DNA from: Setaria digitata
Taxonomy: Eukaryota; Nematoda; Chromadorea; Rhabditida; Setariidae
Assembly: GCA_003640385.1 (NCBI GenBank)
Contig: RCAB01000130.1
Location: 1 to 64,000, forward strand
Reading direction: 5' to 3'
Length of the DNA stretch: 64,000 nucleotides
How positions within the stretch are numbered: position 1 is the first letter of the stretch; each line of letters starts with the position of its first letter. Of the stretch, positions 11,398 through 24,900 are shown piece by piece. Position numbers and translations under genes: made by a program. Under the pieces are notes generated by a model. It searched no databases. It was not told the DNA's origin and saw nothing but the letters and a program-made list of their open reading frames with translations.

Positions 11398-14300
11398 CTG
11401 CAGCAGGCTCAAAGTTTTATGCATGCATGCAATTCATAATTTATATGTTCAAGTTTTGCAATGTTAGAATGAATTTGCATGCTTAATCCCAATATTCTAT
11501 AATATGAATGCAAACGAGCCATCTATTTGATTGTAAAATTATATTGCAATCATAGCGCTGATGACAACTATAGCACTGTTTCCTATTTGTGAAACTTTTA
11601 TTTCCATTTAAATTCCCATCAACTCTCATTTTATGAAAAGTTTGCAGCAATATTAATGGTGTACCGTTTGGAAAGATTTTAAATTCTCCATTCCAACAGA
11701 GTGATCGGTATGTGTAGAAGAATGAGTGACAAGTGACGACGAATAAAGTGTGTCTGTCGTCCATCGGTGACACAAATTAACTTCAATGAAACTAGCAGCG
11801 AAGAAGGAAGTGCTTCTGCCGGCTTTCATCATTGCTACAATTTTATTTGATTGACTTTTATAGCCTTTTCTGAGGTTGCATCTCGAACTCGAAACGTTTG
11901 AAAAGATTTTCCGATTGTTTGCTTTCCCTTTAGCTGTACTTTTTTTTTTGAAAGAGAGCAAGATGCCAGTTCTGTATGTTAACTGACACTTAAATGTCAC
12001 CTATTTCATTTCTTTCTTAGAATTTAAAAAAAAAAAAAATTATTTTTCTGTTTCACAATGATAGTTAAAATTTAATATTAGCATTTGGTAATAATTAGAA
12101 GTATAGGCGAGTGTTTCGGGAAGTGTTTTATCATTGTTCAAGGAATTTCTGCTGATAAAATCCTAGCTATCACTTTTGCAGATAGTCTGTTAAAGGCATA
12201 CCATAAGTTCAAAACCTACTCTTAATTAATTTTCACTTCTCAAAGTGAAAATGGAATCTAATGACTATTGAAAGTTATGATGATAAAAAAAAAAAAAAAA
12301 TTATTCTAATACAGTAAAACAATTCATTACACCTTTCTTTTAATATCAATTAAACCTTTGTAATAGCTAACGCATTCATATATATCGCTTGCTTGTTGCC
12401 GAGAGATTTCATTTAAAATTAAGGAATTGATACATTGTAGTATGCAAATTTTTTATGTGAATTTATTACACTACTTTCTCTTTTTTTTTTTTTTTTTTAA
12501 TATGTCTGAATAATTTTTGACTAGTTTCAGTTAATTAAAAATAAATTAGTTGGCAAATATTCAACGGTCTCAAAAGTTTAAAAAGTACCTTTCATAATTT
12601 CAAATTACCGTAGGCAACAAGCAACATTTTAATCGTTACCGGAAATTTTAGCAGCTTTTGAATGCTAATTAATTTCATTCCCTGTGATTTCTATATTTCT
12701 CGCAGGTTATATTACTCTCAATTAATTATTTGTTTATCAGTTGGTTTACTTTCCCGTGTTTGCCCGAGATTATATATCCATTGGTACCACTAAATTAATA
12801 ATTTAGTGCTCTTAATTAGTTTCTCTTTCATTCAGTCATAGAACGAGATAAATCACTGTTAACTAGTTTCTTTTCTTTTCATCTGTCCATGCGAAACTAA
12901 ATTTTAGCAATCCCTCCTTCTATCGTTGATAAGTTTGATAAATTTTGAAATAATCTCTCAATTTGCTGGTGGATGAATGACTTCCATCCATTTCCTCATT
13001 AATTGTTTTTCTTGATTTCATTAAAATCCTACACATTTATCTGCTTTTGTTTTGACATATGGCAATTGCGATCGTTATTTTCAAAAAAATTTTTTGGAAT
13101 GTTTTAAATGGAAAGGGCGATGAGATAGATGGAATAAAACGAAGTAATACTGTATTTTCCTTTAAATTAACTCCCATCTATCTAATTAGTGCTCTATTTA
13201 TATATCGCCTTGAATATTTGCTTATGTCGCAACAAACAGATGCAAAAAAAAAATAGTATTTATTAGCACTTTTTTTGAATTTAGCCACTTCCACGAAACA
13301 AATACTTTCTAAATTGTTATATCTCCTACCGCTCCTGAATCTTTCCTTCTTTTTTCTTTCTTTTATGTTTTGAGCAAGCATTTTCAAATCCACATCTCAT
13401 TTAATTAATTTCCATACTAAAATCCAAATTATGAGATTGAATTATCAGCCTGGATTTATACCATTGCTATCAAACAAATCCTTGCCTAATTAATTTCCTT
13501 TTCCAAATTCAGATTGTGCAATGCTTCTAATGAACAAAATTATGTTTCACTAGCAACTTATTATCCTTTGTTACTAACATTTGTGATTTCCTTATCTGTA
13601 ACAGTTTTAAGAAATGTCAATGGTAAGAAAATATGGAACTAATTAATCACTTATTTAATAATTTGTAGATTTTTTTTTTTNCACTTATTTAATAGTTTGT
13701 AGTTTTTTTTTAAGTGCTTGTTGCTTTTGAGACGATGAAATAGAAATATTATTTTTATCTAATTAACGAATATTTTATTTTGATATATTGAAATGGAGAA
13801 ATTTTTATTAGGCTGACAACATCGACTACTTTTATTGGAATAACTTTTTTTTTTAGCTTGTCTTTGCCAGCAAATAAAAACCTGTACCTGTTTACTACTG
13901 TTAACAGCATTAATCAGTGCTCATTCATTAAAAAATAATTATGGAAAACATGTGATAAGTGGAAAATAACTATGCTAATTATCAATTATACGAGTTATTG
14001 TAGGAAAATTTATGATGATGCTGCTTTTAGCTTCTTGATAATAAGCTGTTGTTGATTCTAACTTTCCTCATGTCTCTTTCTTTCCAGTATTTTCTTAAAT
14101 TTTAATTAAAATGAGAATGATCATAGATCGGATTGTCTATGACCAACTTCTTTTTTACAGCCTAACCAATAGATGCAATCAAAAAAGTGGGAAATTATGA
14201 TGCACTTACATCAGTGATATCATCACATAAGTACATTCCTATTTATCAAAGTTTTTGCTTTGCAACTTTTCAAACAAAACGAAATCCTTTAATCGCTGAT

Positions 14301-14800
14301 GACTGATTCAGTGAGCTCGTGATGTGATGTGCTGATGAATAATAATTTGATGGAATTTGTAAAGTTTTCGAAAATTTTAATCTGTATGCCAACTGTCGGC
14401 AAATTCTGCCACCCACGGACATAACACATAGCTTGGTGGAATCTTGAACAATCGTTAAAGCCTCTGTCGACATTCTTTCTTCATATAAAAACTTTCTTTG
14501 TTTTCCTCGTACGTATACGTATGTTTGCGTAAGTACGTCAACAGACGTGCTCGTCTGTTTGACTTTCATCTTGGGAAAACGAAAATGAAGGCACTGCTCT
14601 GGTGTGTTTAACCGTGGTTTGAAAAGATAACGACTGGTAGATGGGAAAAAATGAAACTTCAAAAAAAAAAAAAAAATTCTCAGACATATTTTTTCGATTT
14701 TTTTCAAAATCAACGCTTACTTTCGAAACAACTGTGTAAAGAAGGAACCAATTTATGTTCATTTCTGAAAGAAAGTCCAATAATGTACTCCTTTGCTTCA
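11191..14800. other. AT-rich non-coding stretch
   Basis: No supportable gene. The open frames on both strands (such as the minus-strand frame at 14270-14713) have no family resemblance and cross poly(A/T) runs. The stretch contains a 21-bp perfect palindrome at 12788-12808 (CACTAAATTA, A, TAATTTAGTG) and an N-flanked short duplication at 13648-13711. Confidence 0.55.
13648..13711. repeat. ~30-bp duplication around N13681
   Basis: CACTTATTTAAT, a TTTGTAG motif and a poly(T) run occur on both sides of the single N with one substitution. It looks like an unmerged contig overlap at a homopolymer. Confidence 0.75.
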
Positions 14801-14819
14801 ATTTGTTTCACTGCAAAAA

Positions 14820-15420
14820 CGACTTAAACAGCCCAAGAGCGACATTACAAAACCTCACGTAATCACGCAACAATACGGACATATTACGTTCACTTCACTT
14901 CCGTGGACATGGAAGCAGTACTTCCTTGTGAACTGAACACCGGTGCTGAAACTTCCCCTCATACCTGTCGCTTGAACTCTCGCAACCACACCAGCCACGA
15001 TGTCCTCCCCTCTTCGCACCTCATCTCATCCAAACCAAAAACAGAAAGGACCACAACTTACCTGTTCATCTCCGCTTAAGTAATTTCGCTTCAACGTCAA
15101 GCAACCACTGCTCACTTCCACCGCGGAAGGCCAAATGCGGGGATGACTTACTCGTGTCAAAAATTACCTGCACGATTCACTGCACTCCTCTCCTTCCGAA
15201 CATCGTCTATACCACTGCACGCAGCACGCATGCACGCGGAGACTGCACGCAGCACGCAGTACATTTGCATAAATTGCACATGCAAGTAGCAGCAGCAGCA
15301 GCAGCGGCAGGTCTCATCACAATATTATCGATTGGATGCGAGATGTATTCATATTCATAGTGTGTGTCTCTGTACCTGTGTCTCTAGATCCGTCTTGATG
15401 CGTCTGTGTACATCCATTTC
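14820..15420. promoter_or_regulatory. GC-richer promoter-like island
   Basis: About 600 bp with clearly higher GC and CpG content than the flanks, few homopolymers, a CAG/CTG triplet run at 15287-15309 and a repeated GCACGCAGCACGCA word at about 15214 and 15244. On the minus strand two good splice donors can be read (GAACAG|GTAAGT near 15060 and GTGCAG|GTAATT near 15168). This would fit 5' exons or a promoter of a leftward gene. No coding exon could be followed from them, so the call is by composition only. Confidence 0.3.
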
Positions 15421-16132
15421 TCATCCTTTTGTCTGTACTCGTTTTCTCTGTGATAATCTGATGACTATAGCTTCACGTACTGTTTACATCTTTTCTGCGC
15501 TTCTTTGTAGCGCTTTTTTGTTTTGTTTTTTTTCTTTTGTTTTTGCTCCCCTTTTCATGTTGTACTTACTTCCCCATAGGAGATTTCCTTTCAAGCTTTC
15601 ACTAATTAATATTGAACATTTAATATTTTAACGCATATTTTACGGATAATTTTGCCCGTGCGGGTGGGTAATTTTTAGTTAATCATCATGTTTAGGGAAA
15701 AGTTTCATCATGATAATTAGGTTATGAAGATTTTTAATTAACATTTATGAAGTTGTTGAGAATGTGATAAATTTTTGCTGTAGAAATTTTCAAAAAAAAA
15801 AAAAAAATTATTAATTTGAGAAAAAAGTTCTCCTGGATGGGAAAATTAGAGTTTTTTTTTTTTTTCTTTTTTTTTAAAAATCTCTTAAACGTTTGTTTCC
15901 TAGCTTCTTGATAAATGTCATGTTATTATCACTGAAGGTAACATTTCGTATTCTTTGGTTGTTATCGCTGAAAGTGATAATAGTGTTCGTTATCAATGAG
16001 AGCAAATTAGCGTTCCAGTAAAATTCGATATCCTTCTGATAAATATCCCTTTGATAGGATTCCTTCACCTGTAATATCTCGGAATCATTAGCAGTTCATC
16101 TTCATTGCTGCTAATTTTCTTTCCTTTTACAG
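15421..16132. other. Non-coding stretch upstream of frm-1
   Basis: T-rich and A-rich sequence with homopolymer runs. No gene or RNA is recognised. Confidence 0.5.
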
Positions 16133-16169
16133 GTTATATATCGTTCGTCTGGCTAACTTCTTCCCTTCA
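16133..16169 (+). other. Possible 5' UTR exon upstream of frm-1
   Basis: A 37-nt segment has a strong polypyrimidine acceptor on its left (CTTTCCTTTTACAG) and a consensus donor on its right (GTAAGTAAAC). It has no ATG. It could be an untranslated exon of the protein 4.1 gene starting at 17244. This rests on splice signals only. Confidence 0.25.
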
Positions 16170-16825
16170 GTAAGTAAACGTTCTCATTCTGATAGCCCAT
16201 CTGCCTTTTGATAAAACACATCATTATTTGTGAGGCTTCGAGAATCCTTGCTCAGAGACAGTGTTTGTCCTTCTAGTAGCATTCTTGTTGTCCGTAGGTG
16301 CTGCTGTTCAACATTCCTTTTTATAATACATTTTCTCTAATATTCATTGGGAAAGAAGAAACGAACGCTTTTTCTCTTCATTCCTACTTTTTCTTTTTTT
16401 TTTTTTTTTCATCGCTTTCTTCTTTGCTGCATCATTTTTTTTTTTATAAATCTTTCTTTCTCTTCATTGTCGCCTGTAAAAGATTTTTAATTTCAGTTTT
16501 CCGTAATTACTTTTTTTTTTTTCCTCACTCATAGGAAATCTTTCTTTCCTGCTTGTTGATGGATGATGAATAGACGGATAATGCCTATCGAATATAAGAG
16601 CAGTTAGTTCATTCTATTTGTGCTCTCTCCTGAAAATGTTTTCTGATTTCAATATTTTCCTTTCCGTTATTGCTTTACAATCCATTCAGGTTAAACAATT
16701 CTCATTTCTGCTAACTTTTACGTTTTTTAGAAGAAAAAATTGACTGTATCAGATATGAATCTTAGCTGAAATTTGAAAATGAAGTGATAGATATTAAAAT
16801 GCACTTACTCTTTGTTTTTCATTTT

Positions 16826-16826
16826 T

Positions 16827-16867
<41 letters not shown>

Positions 16868-16884
16868 NTTTTTTTTTTTTTTTT
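16826..16884. repeat. Long poly(T) tract containing an N
   Basis: An almost pure run of about 58 T bases interrupted by N16868. The true length is uncertain because assemblies slip in such runs. Confidence 0.85.
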
Positions 16885-17230
16885 AAATGAACTACAATAT
16901 GGGGCATTTTATATTATTTTATCCCAAATGAAAGCTATTATTCTGTTTTTGAAAATAACTGTTTTTTTTTTTTTTTTTTTTCTTTCGTCTCATTTTAAAC
17001 GTGGCATTTAACTCTAAAAGTGATGTTTCAGGAAGCAACTAATTTTGACAACCACTGAAATTTTGCAAATTTGACTTTGTAATGAATTAGAATGATAGGT
17101 TCATTTGATGGTACAGTTAATATGTTTCGAGAAACACACATTTTTCTTTTCCTTTTGTGCTCAGCTGAAGAATTTGTTTTACTTTTAGAATTTTGATTGA
17201 AAATTGGTTTTTTTTTTTTTTCTTTTTTTT

Positions 17231-17243
17231 TTTTGCAGAACTA
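17231..17243 (+). promoter_or_regulatory. Splice or trans-splice acceptor and frm-1 start
   Basis: A poly(T) run ends in TTTTGCAG at 17231-17238, five bases before the ATG at 17244. An acceptor this close to the start codon is typical of spliced-leader addition in nematodes, or of an intron in the 5' UTR. It decides the start: the frame is open further upstream, but only through a poly-Phe stretch encoded by the T run. Confidence 0.5.
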
Positions 17244-18914
17244 ATGGGTAGGAAGACTGTAGAAGGTAACATTCAACAAACGATGAATGAGAATACTGTT
17301 CGTGATCGAAATCAACAACCTGCTACAGTTCACTTCCTCGATGCCACTAAACATATTTTCTATGTATCGGTCAGTCTTTATAATAGTTTGATTTCTTTTT
17401 TGTTTGATAGAAATAAGAAAGTACCATAAATTTTTTAAAAACTTTGTAGTGTGAAAAACTTAAACGATTAGCGATAGCAATATAAAAAGTTTTTTTTCCC
17501 CGCTCCTATCATCCTTAATTTTATTCTTTTTAATCTTAATTATAATCTGATGTACAGATTCGATCGACCTTTTTTTTTCTTTTTTTTTTTGTAATCACAT
17601 TTTTTCTCATTTCTACTCGTTTTGGGAATACTGATCCATCTTTACAGTCAAGCGATGTTTCACTTTTTGAAGATGAATCATTTTTATGCATTTTAGAGAA
17701 TATAAAAGTTTGATATGATCATAAGTTGCTGGCCGACATTNTTTATATTTATAGTTTTATAGTTATTTTATAGTTTGATATGATCATAAGTTGCTGGCCG
17801 ACATTTTTTTTTTGAAATCCAAATCNAAAAGTTTGATATGATCATAAGTTGCTGGCCGACATTTTTTTTTTGAAATCCAAATCATTATGTCAGCCAAATG
17901 CATTATTAAAGCAAAAAAAAAGAAAAAACAACCGTCCCACAAAAATTTGATTTGTTACATAAACAAAATTACATCGAGTTTTTCTACAATTTTTTTTCCA
18001 ATTTCAGCCTTACATGTTGGTTGTATGTGCTTTTTGTTGAAATAATAAACAACCTAACCAAAAGAAGACTAAACTATTTTTTTTTTTTTTAAATATCTTT
18101 AGAACTTTAGTAATGATTCAGGTTTAACTGTTTAGAAAAAAGCAGAAGGAAGTGAGCTATTTGACAAAGTATGTGCGTTTCTCGGTCTCTCTGAAAAAGA
18201 TTACTTCGCATTATCCTTCATCGACAATGATGGCAATCAGGTAAATTCATACATCAATCTTGAAATTAATATGGCACTTTTCCTTGATTGATTTATTGCT
18301 AGGATGGTTTGGACAAAAATATTTTTAGACAGACGAAGTTGCCATAAATTGAATTACTTTTTTTAATTTTTTCATTTTCTGATGTTCTGTCATTAATGAT
18401 AATTATTGTTGAGCAAAGGAAACTGACAACATTTGAATGGATTTTCTTTCTTTAATCCTATTAAAAAAATTTTCCGGAATTTCCTTTTTACTTTTTCGGT
18501 ACGTTACAGTAGCATATATTTTAGTACTGTGCCTCTTTCCACAAGCTAATAAAGCTCTTCTCTATGAGTTTTAAAATTCCTTTTCGATCACATGCTACTA
18601 CTTTCTCTGTGCTGCTGGTCTTCTGCAGTGAAAACGGTACTAGTAGTTCTTTAGTGCTTTTTAGCTAGCCATTTCATCCAAATAGCATTCTCTTGATTGT
18701 TAGGATACAGCCTCTAAATGAATTTATTGAAATTCCTTCGTAGCTGTTAGAAACTTCACAGAAAATTGGAAAAAAAATCTACTCTTGGTTTGTCAGTTTT
18801 CATATGCTATTTATTTATGGTTTGTGCAGAAGTACTTAATTTAACCTTTTTCAGCATTGGATCTATGAGGATAAGAGAATTTCAAAGCAGCTAAAAGGTA
18901 CTGTATTTTCTTTT

Positions 18915-18963
<49 letters not shown>

Positions 18964-21900
18964 TTATCTGCCTGTGTGTCTCTATCACTTGGCTAATATA
19001 TGATAAACTATTTTCATCATTTTTTTTTTTTTTTTTTTTTTTTTGGGAGTTTTATGAATCGAGAAACTAATCTGTTTATAGTTCAATTTTCAAAAGTTAA
19101 CAGCTGTTATTTCACAGTATCCCTAAATAACGTGTAAGCATTTACCGAGGATAGAGTTTGAGCGGTATGGGAAGTTTTTAGTCTCTTTCCATTTGAGATG
19201 AAAAACTTTTACACAAAATTTTTGTGAGCCTTGTTTTTTTTTTAGATTTATTTTTTATCCTATAGTTTAATTAATAGGATAATATCTTTGTTCTTACGTG
19301 AGAGATGTATCATTCCACTTCGATGTCTTTCATAACTATTGCTCCCAAGATGGTACTTCAATAATTTCTCACAGTTCTTTTACGTTACAGATATTAATTC
19401 TGATATTTCTATTCTTTTTACTGATTTAAATTATTGTTTTTGATAGTAAAAAGGAAAAGTAGGTAAAGTTTCGTGGAATACTGGAATATGATCATGCCCA
19501 AAAATCCTGGAAATTTTGAATACATTGAATAAAATTCCAGTATTTTTTAAATTTAAAAAATATCGCGATGTTATATTCATAAAGCGGAATACATTACTCG
19601 GTAATTTCTAGTCTCTCCTAGGATTAAACATCTGTAATACAAACGCCAAAGTCTGGAGTACCGTGGAAAAGAGTAAAATGCAGCACTGGTACTAATGATT
19701 TACCCTTTTCATTTTCTTCCTGTCTGTTTCAGTTGTTAATTTGCTGCATCCCTTTGTTTGTGAAAAAGATATTTGACTTCCTTCTAAGCCTAAAGAATCT
19801 AAATTCAAAATGTCTGTGAGTCTTGCAAGTGATGAGTTCAGTCGTAAATATCATGAAAACAACTGATTTTTGGTGCATTGTAATTATGGTAAAGCTTGTA
19901 CCTAAAATTAAAATCAAGTGGCTTGGTTCTGTCATTTATAAAACCTTTGAAAAGTGCAATGTTATGGTGGTACTAAATTTTGTCAGGTCTTCCATGGGAT
20001 TTCAAATTTGAAGTGAAATTTTATCCGCCTGAACCAGCAACACTTGCCGAAGACAGAACGCGCCATCTTTTATGCTTGCAAGTTCGGCGTGATGTTTCCA
20101 CTGGAAAGTTAGCATTTTAGCAATTTTCCCTTGCATAATCGATTACTTTTTGTCTGTAACTACTGAATATGTTTTAGTTGGATTTCAAAAACTAATTTAG
20201 GTTTTTCTGATTTTCCTGTAAATTTCTAGGCTTCCAGCAACCCTTACCACACATGCTTTACTGGGTTCTTATGTTGCGCAGTCTGTGCAAGGCGATTATG
20301 AACCCTCGTTACAGTACATTGATTTCCTTAGAAGCTATCAATTGGCTCCTGTACTGAGCGAAACACTCTTTGAAAAGGTCGAAGAATTACACAAACACCA
20401 CAAGTAACCTTCATATTTTTTTACTGAAAGTAATCATAATGGGAAATATTTCACTAGAATTTATATTAATTTGATAATTCGGAGGGGATCCTGCAGAAAA
20501 AATAATTTTTCCAATTTGCTAGCAATTAAAGTTGAATCCTTACAGGAATATTCTTTTGAAAAAAACTAAAAGGATTTTCCTCAGTTTTGAATGAAATATT
20601 TTATAGAAGAATTAACTAAAATGGACAGTTCCTGATTTTATTCACTTTTAGACAGAAAATTTGCAGGGGAGAAACGTCTGCTGAGGCTGACTTGCATTAT
20701 TTAGAAAATGCCAAGAAGCTGAGCATGTATGGGGTTCATCTCTTTCCTGCGAAGGTTCGCGCAGTGTAATTTTTTGCTTTCTAAATATTTATTTGAAATG
20801 AAATAATTTTTTTTTTTTTTTTTTTCACAAAACCGTAATTTTCTTTTTCTTTTTCTAAAATGAATGTGGTACTTAAAATTAAATTAGATTAAATTGTTTG
20901 TGAGTTTATAACAAACAACAGAATGGAACATGAAATATGCAAAATCTAGTGGTTCTTGATTCTGAAGGGTAAAACAGCAAACAGATTATGAAATGGTCGA
21001 AATAGTACGAAATGAATTACAGTAAATTACTGAGATTTCTTAATGTTGAATAATTGAAGCAGTTTATTTTAAGAGATATAGACTTAGTTGACCATGTTTT
21101 TTCGATAATTCCTGTTCAAAATAGAGGAAAAGTAAAGGTCAACACTTTTGTGGTTTTATTACCAATAACAGCTTTTTTATAAAAAAAAAAAAAAAAAAAG
21201 CTTAGTTTCTTGTGTTTTAGGATGGAAAAGGTGTTCCGGTCCAAATTGGCATCAATGCTCATGGAATCAACATATACCTCGATCAGATTCGTGTGCATCG
21301 TTTCCTGTGGCAAAACATCATCAAAATCGGTTATCGACGCAATATTTTCGTAATCAAAGTTAAGCCTGGTGACGTAAGTTCTGCAGTACTTTCTTGACGA
21401 GAAAAAGAAAACCTGGTTTGGAACAATTTTCTTATTCCTTTTCAAAATGCGGCAGTAGTTTATTCAACAAATCGGTACCATTTTTTAGCTGGAGAAAAAT
21501 GACACGACAGCTGCGTTTAAGCTATCTGATTACGAAGCTGCAAAACGAGTTTGGAAATGTGGCGTCGAACATCATACTTTCTTCAGGTTCATTTACTGAA
21601 ATATTTTTTCTACTCATCATGAAATGGGTCGTTATATCTCTTATTTTAGTTTTTCATTTTACTGTTTGCTTTTATACTTCTAGACGTTTTGGACGTCATC
21701 TCACCTGACACTGTTATCTTTGTGAACCGTTCATAATTTTGTTCAACCTATTCAAGTTAAGAATCTATCAAGACATTGTGAAAGGTTTTTGTGTACTTTA
21801 TATTAAAATTTTGAAATTACAAAATTGCAGGCTAATCCAGCCTGAGGGAAAGCCACACAAAGGCCTGTTTCGCTGGAGTTCCGCTAGATTTCGGTACCAG

Positions 21901-24900
21901 GGACGTACCCAGTTCCAGTCAAAAATGGCCTCACAAATGTTTTGCAATAGTCAGCCAATTCAACGTTCCCAGAGTGTTCGTTTGGTTCAAAATGATCGAG
22001 ACGGTAGAATATTTAAAATTAATTTCTTCAGTTTTTTCTTTTTTTTTTCTGCATGCCACATATGTGAGGACGGCAAGTTCGAAGTTTGCTTGCCTTACAG
22101 ATGAGGTAAGAGGATTGAAGTTTTTCTGTTTTGCAGATAAAGTAAGAGAAAATTTTCAGCTTTCCACAGTTATTTTTAATATTGAAAATTTTGCTGCAGA
22201 ATTTGATTTCGGAAAACAAAAAGAATTTTATTCATTTAGTTCAATTGCTATTCCTCGAAATTTTTTCTTTTCTTTTTGTAGTGACTGTTCCAACTTCGAT
22301 AAATCAGACACTTCCGCTGATGTATTCCGAGAATGGAACTAGTAGAGAACTAGGATGGAACAGCAATGCAAGTGTAAGTTATTTCACTACTGAGGAGTAA
22401 AATTGCTGGTATTTTTTTGCCAGAAGAAAATACGGACTTTTTTGTTCTGCTTTGCCCATATCTGTTGTATTCATTTTAACTGCGATTTTGTAAATTTAAG
22501 CTTTTATTTGAATGTATAAGTATAGAGCTTTCATTTTGAAAAGTGTATACTGTTTTATAATAAGGAGTGGAATGGCTTTGAATGCTAGCTATGTAAACTC
22601 ATTTCCTATTTGATGTGTTACATGTTTAAAAGATTCTTTTTTCTGCACCCATGATATTTAGTATGTAGTTATTTGCGATTAGGAAAAAGTAGTGGTAATT
22701 TAATAAGTAATAGCAGTCTAAGCCGGATTAAAAACTTGGAATTAGTTTTAGTAAAAATTTTTACGTTTTTAATTATTAGAAATTGGACATTCTCTGATCA
22801 TTTTTCCATATTTTTATAATATAAAGTTATATTCAGGAGATGGTTTCAAAAAATATATATTCAACACATGCCGTGGAAGCAACGAAGAATGATGGAAGTA
22901 ACACGATCCTAAACGGTGCAGAGGTGGGTAACAGCAATATTACTTCAGGAAAACTGCATGGTAATGTTCATCCATCTGCTATTTTTACTACTTCTACTAT
23001 ATCTACGACTAACAGTTCTGCTGTTAATACTACTGTTACTACTGCTACTGTTATTGATCAGTCTTTCTATCAGAAAACTCCTATTCAAACTTATTCACTA
23101 CATATTTCTCCTCATTCCACCAAAATTAATCAAGCTACCACTCTTTCTTCGCACCAGTTTTCGGATGATGGTTTTCATGGTCAGTCACATTCATTACCGG
23201 ATAATTTATGCGAAAACAGATCTAATATATCAGCTCTGCAAAAGGGAAAAGATATGGGATTTCTACCAGTTCAAGACACGGCGGTTGTTTATCATCCTGG
23301 GCATTATGAGGAAGAAGTGGCAGGAAATAATAGCAGGCAACTTCGTGAGCCGCCAATTGAACCAGGTGATGATTTTGTGCTGGTTCATAGGCCAAAACTG
23401 GGATCAACGGGGAAAATATTTCATCAGAGTGGCTCTGAAACTGACATTCTTGTCAAGGAAGAAGATATTGAAACATATCCAATACGCTATTTTGCTGATG
23501 TGTACCATTCTGGTTTCTCACGCTCCACTAGTGGAAACAAAGATTTGGAAGTATTTGGACATGAGAAATATTTAGGACGGGATAATTTTGTGAATAAACT
23601 GAAGGTGGATAGCGAAAAATATCCGAAGAATGAAAATTTTCCGGGACATGTTTTATACACTGAACGTAGTACTGAGCTTCCAGCAGAACCACTGAGAGAA
23701 TATGCTTATGTTTATAATCAAGGTTATTATGATAGTGTGAGTGCAAACCAAACAGATATCGATGAAAAAGGCAACTTACGATATTGGTTTCGTTGTTACA
23801 CAAAACCAGAAAAATCTCAGGCAAAAGAGAAAAATGCTGAGGTTAAGGTAAAGACCGAGAAGAATACAGCTGAACTAATTAGAGGCGGCCATTTTGTTGG
23901 TAAATCTGAATTTCTGGATGGACAAGAAAACAAATTAGAGGAAACTGCGCGTATCCACGTCAAACAATCAAATTATTATAATACAGAACCACCTGAGGAA
24001 AAGCTTCAGCAAGCAGTATGTGCAACAGAAAACAAACTTGTAACATCTGACCTCAAAGCTGCAAAAAGTCCTCATAGTGCTATCAAAAAGAAAGCTTATG
24101 ATTCCACGGAATCAAAGCAATCTTGTCGGCTTTTCATAAGTGCTTCAGGTAGTCATTGTATTAGACCTGAAGCATATGGATTGCCATCAACCTCATATAA
24201 TGAACCGTTACATAGCATTAAACGTGAAGAAGAGCTTCCATTTTCACCGATCCATGAACATGCTGCAGTTTACCATTCTGGGATATCGGCTATTAAGGTG
24301 AAAAAACCTCGGAAGTTTCTTGTTCGAAAGGAGCAGCAAAAAGCAACATCTAGTGAAGGATCAACCGATGAAGAAGTGCCTATCGATGAAAGCAAGAAAC
24401 CAGCAGAAACTAGTGTTGTATTTGGAGGTGGCACGACAACTGTTGCTGTTAGTGAACAAGAAGCAGTCAGTGTAAGAAAATATAAAGTACATGATATGGA
24501 GGAAACGAAGTATTTCGATCCGGTTCAGGCTGGTAGCAGGGAGTATTCGGAAGTGCCGAAATATATCCGTGAAATAAAGGATAACGAAAGAGATATAACG
24601 CTAGCGGAGTCAGGCCAAAAGATGTCACTGGAACATGGAAAGACAGGGTGCGCTGTAGACAATACACCTCCAGCAGTGAAGTTATCTCGGAAGAGTGAAA
24701 TTTCTTTCCAGCCATTCCATCTTGCAGTGAGTGCACAGAATTTGCCTCCTAATTACAGAGCATTCAAGAGAGCAAAGCATGGAGGCACTGTGGAATTTGT
24801 CTCGAAAGAAAATGTTGATCCAGAGAGTTACAGGCTTGAACGCACTCCATATCATGGACCCCTGGAGACTACGGAGTGTTTAAAGGGGCTACCATTTGCG

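Noticed and set aside
17704..17883. A tandem triplication or CRISPR-like array with spacers
   Set aside because: The copies are separated by Ns and share long identical ends; this is assembly overlap. No CRISPR-type array was seen anywhere.
22916..23575. 219-codon Leu/Ile-rich plus-strand frame resembling a membrane protein
   Set aside because: It is the +1 shadow of the frm-1 tail exon; the Thr codon run becomes poly-Leu in this frame. Minus-strand frames across 23200-27000 are likewise shadows.
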